A DNA stretch of 8,443 nucleotides from positions 1 to 8,443 of the forward strand of contig JAQCDI010000098.1 in NCBI GenBank assembly GCA_027620595.1. The letters run 5' to 3'. Shown in pieces: positions 6,632-8,443 of the stretch (its first letter is position 1; every line of letters starts with the position of its first letter). Below the pieces are notes generated by a model, which saw only the letters and a list, made by a program, of their open reading frames with translations, had not been told where the DNA came from and did no database searches. This stretch comes from Bacteroidota bacterium. Its GTDB lineage: Bacteria > Bacteroidota > Rhodothermia > Rhodothermales > UBA10348. The translations under genes and the position numbers were made by a program.

Positions 6632-8430
6632 ATGTGCATTTTCGCATCCTGACCTGCCTGCTGACGCTGGTGACGGTTCTCCCCTCGCAGGCGCAGGTTT
6701 TCGTGAACCGGACCTTTGACGCAGGTCTGGACCGTATGTGGCAGGGCAATGGCGTCGCGACCGCCGACTATGATGGAGATGGTTGGTTGGACGTCTATCT
6801 GGTGTCGCGCCTGACACATGAGGCAGGCAACGCCAGATCCTGGAATCGATTGTATCGAAACAATCGGGATGGCACGTTCACTGAGACAACGCTCGAAGCC
6901 GGTGTACGCGTGGACTTCCTGCCGGCGCTTCCCGCCACGATCTTCGGCAACAAATCAGGAGCCGCGTGGGGCGATTACGATCGGGATGGGGATCCGGACC
7001 TCTTCCTGACGCACGTCGGACCGGAAGTCCTGTTCCGGAACAACGGAGACGGCACGTTCACCGACGTGGCCAATGAGGCGGGCCTGAACCGACCGGATGC
7101 GGCGACAGACGAGTCCGAAACGAGCGGAGCCACCTGGTGGGATTTCGACCTGGATGGGTATCTGGACCTCTATGTAAGCTCTTGGACAGGACGCAATGCC
7201 TTCTATCGCAATAATGGAAATGGGACATTCACGGACATCGGCCAGGAAACAGGACTTGATCTGGAGGATCGGACGTGGATGAGCCTGCCTTGGGATGTGG
7301 ACCTCGACGGTTGGCCCGACCTGTATCTGGCCAACGATTTCGGACCGAATCGTCTGTTCCGCAACAACGGAAACGGCATGTTTACCGATGTAACGGCACA
7401 ATGGGGCCTTGGTGACGAAGGCGAAAGCATGGGCCTGGCGCTCGGCGATGTGTCCGGGGACGGCTGGCCGGACCTGTTCATCACCAACAATGCAGTGCGT
7501 GGGGGTGGCGTCCTGGCCAACACCTTTTTCCTGGGAGCCGCATCCGGACCGCTGCAGGATGTTGCCGCCCAATACGGGATTGAGAACACCGACTGGGCCT
7601 GGGGAACCGAATTCAGCGACCTCGACCTGGACGGTGATCTCGATCTGCTTGTGGTCAACGGGGCCTTCCTGGAACGGAATACTCCCAACCGATTCTTCCG
7701 GAATATGACGAAAGAAGAAGGCGTTTTCCGCTTCGAGGATGTATCGGGCCCCAGTGGAGTGGATGGACGCGCGGAATCCCACGGTCTGCTCGTTTTCGAT
7801 CCGAACAATGACGGGGCACTCGATCTTCTGGTCACGAATTGGGGTGAACCCCTGTATTTCCTGGTGCATCCGGGACCCGCCAAGCGGTGGCTCAAAGTGG
7901 GTCTCCGGGGCGTCAGCACCAATCCGGACGGCGTAGGATCCCGGATCCGCGTCCTGACAACCGAAGGGTGGCAGATCCGATGGCATGACGGCGTGGATTT
8001 CCTCGGGCAGTCCATCCAGCCTGCCCATTTCGGAATGGGTCTCGCAACCACCTACGAGGCCATCGAAGTCACGTGGCCAGGAGGAATGACCGAACGATTC
8101 GCTGGCGGCGCAACGTCAACCACAGTGATCCTGCATCAGGGAACCGGAACAGCGGTTGGCACGGAAAGAACTCCGCGAACTTCATGTTCCGACGTTGTCA
8201 GTGCGTATCCCGTTCCTGCTCGGGATCGAGTAATCCTGGAAATGGAGCGGCCCACCATGTGGACGATCCACGACCTCCTTGGCAAAATGGTGGCCCGTTC
8301 TCCCGACGACGGCCGGGGCTTGCGCCACGTACTGGATGTTCGGGATTGGGCTCCTGGAATCTACCTCATGTCCTGGCGTACCGTGGCAACCGGGGATCGG
8401 GGACATCAGATCCTTGTGATCACCCGATAG
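6628..8430 (+). CDS. Secreted CRTAC1-like FG-GAP/ASPIC-UnbV protein with type IX sorting domain
   Basis: This is a predicted secreted protein of 600 residues. A signal peptide (1-22, hydrophobic core about 7-18, cleavage after SQA) is followed by seven FG-GAP/VCBS calcium-loop motifs: DYDGDG (47-52), DYDRDG (116-121), DFDLDG (172-177), DVDLDG (223-228), DVSGDG (274-279), DLDLDG (331-336) and DPNNDG (391-396). Several blades carry the linker RNNGxGTFTD, so a seven-bladed propeller is likely. Residues 422-505 form an ASPIC/UnbV domain (GVGSRIRV...HFGMGL...VTWPGG). Residues about 521-600 resemble a type A Por-secretion tail (YPVPARDRVIL, IHDLLGKMV, LDVRDWAPGIYLMSW, HQILVITR), which would direct export by the type IX system. 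The start is ATG 6628, which overlaps the ypdA stop (ATGA); an upstream in-frame ATG at 6517 would bury the signal peptide and overlap ypdA by more than 100 bp. Substrate or ligand is unknown; surface adhesion or carbohydrate binding are guesses. Confidence 0.9.
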   Translation: MNVHFRILTCLLTLVTVLPSQAQVFVNRTFDAGLDRMWQGNGVATADYDGDGWLDVYLVSRLTHEAGNARSWNRLYRNNRDGTFTETTLEAGVRVDFLPALPATIFGNKSGAAWGDYDRDGDPDLFLTHVGPEVLFRNNGDGTFTDVANEAGLNRPDAATDESETSGATWWDFDLDGYLDLYVSSWTGRNAFYRNNGNGTFTDIGQETGLDLEDRTWMSLPWDVDLDGWPDLYLANDFGPNRLFRNNGNGMFTDVTAQWGLGDEGESMGLALGDVSGDGWPDLFITNNAVRGGGVLANTFFLGAASGPLQDVAAQYGIENTDWAWGTEFSDLDLDGDLDLLVVNGAFLERNTPNRFFRNMTKEEGVFRFEDVSGPSGVDGRAESHGLLVFDPNNDGALDLLVTNWGEPLYFLVHPGPAKRWLKVGLRGVSTNPDGVGSRIRVLTTEGWQIRWHDGVDFLGQSIQPAHFGMGLATTYEAIEVTWPGGMTERFAGGATSTTVILHQGTGTAVGTERTPRTSCSDVVSAYPVPARDRVILEMERPTMWTIHDLLGKMVARSPDDGRGLRHVLDVRDWAPGIYLMSWRTVATGDRGHQILVITR

Positions 8431-8443
8431 GTCAATCCTGGAT

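Noticed and set aside
6955..8028. 357-codon leftward open frame opposite the FG-GAP gene
   Set aside because: Its repetitive look mirrors the FG-GAP repeats on the other strand; it has no start context or recognisable domain.

Overview
The window looks like chromosomal DNA from a high-GC member of the Bacteroidota/Rhodothermota group. This is inferred from three things: a secreted FG-GAP protein ending in a Por-secretion (type IX) style sorting domain, a YpdA-type bacillithiol-disulfide reductase whose N-terminus resembles those of Bacteroidota, and generally weak Shine-Dalgarno sequences. No rRNA, tRNA, CRISPR array, insertion sequence or phage gene was seen. Most of the content is housekeeping genes plus two lineage-type exported proteins. 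I found no clearly new multi-gene system.

Layout. Two genes read leftward. recQ is a DNA helicase cut off by the left edge, and aroK (shikimate kinase) lies immediately upstream of it, so the two probably share a transcript. A 51-bp divergent gap (1525-1575) holds a perfect 7-bp inverted repeat. Six genes then read rightward: truA (tRNA pseudouridine synthase), a kelch-type propeller lipoprotein, arcA (arginine deiminase), tadA (tRNA adenosine deaminase), ypdA (bacillithiol-disulfide reductase) and a CRTAC1-like FG-GAP/ASPIC-UnbV protein. The gaps are 59, 63, -1, 75 and -4 bp, so they may form one operon or a few short ones with translational coupling at arcA-tadA (TGATG) and ypdA-FG-GAP (ATGA).

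The genes do not form one obvious pathway. truA and tadA both modify tRNA anticodon stem-loops. arcA stands without arcB, arcC or an arginine/ornithine antiporter. ypdA implies a bacillithiol-type thiol pool. The lipoprotein and the FG-GAP protein are beta-propellers exported to the envelope or outside. The points most worth a second look are the recQ start, where the only ATG near the aroK stop is one base out of frame with the helicase; the acidic, tandem-repeat-encoded tail of TruA; the orphan arcA fused translationally to tadA; a Val in YpdA at the position of the Firmicutes redox Cys; and the uncharacterised kelch lipoprotein.
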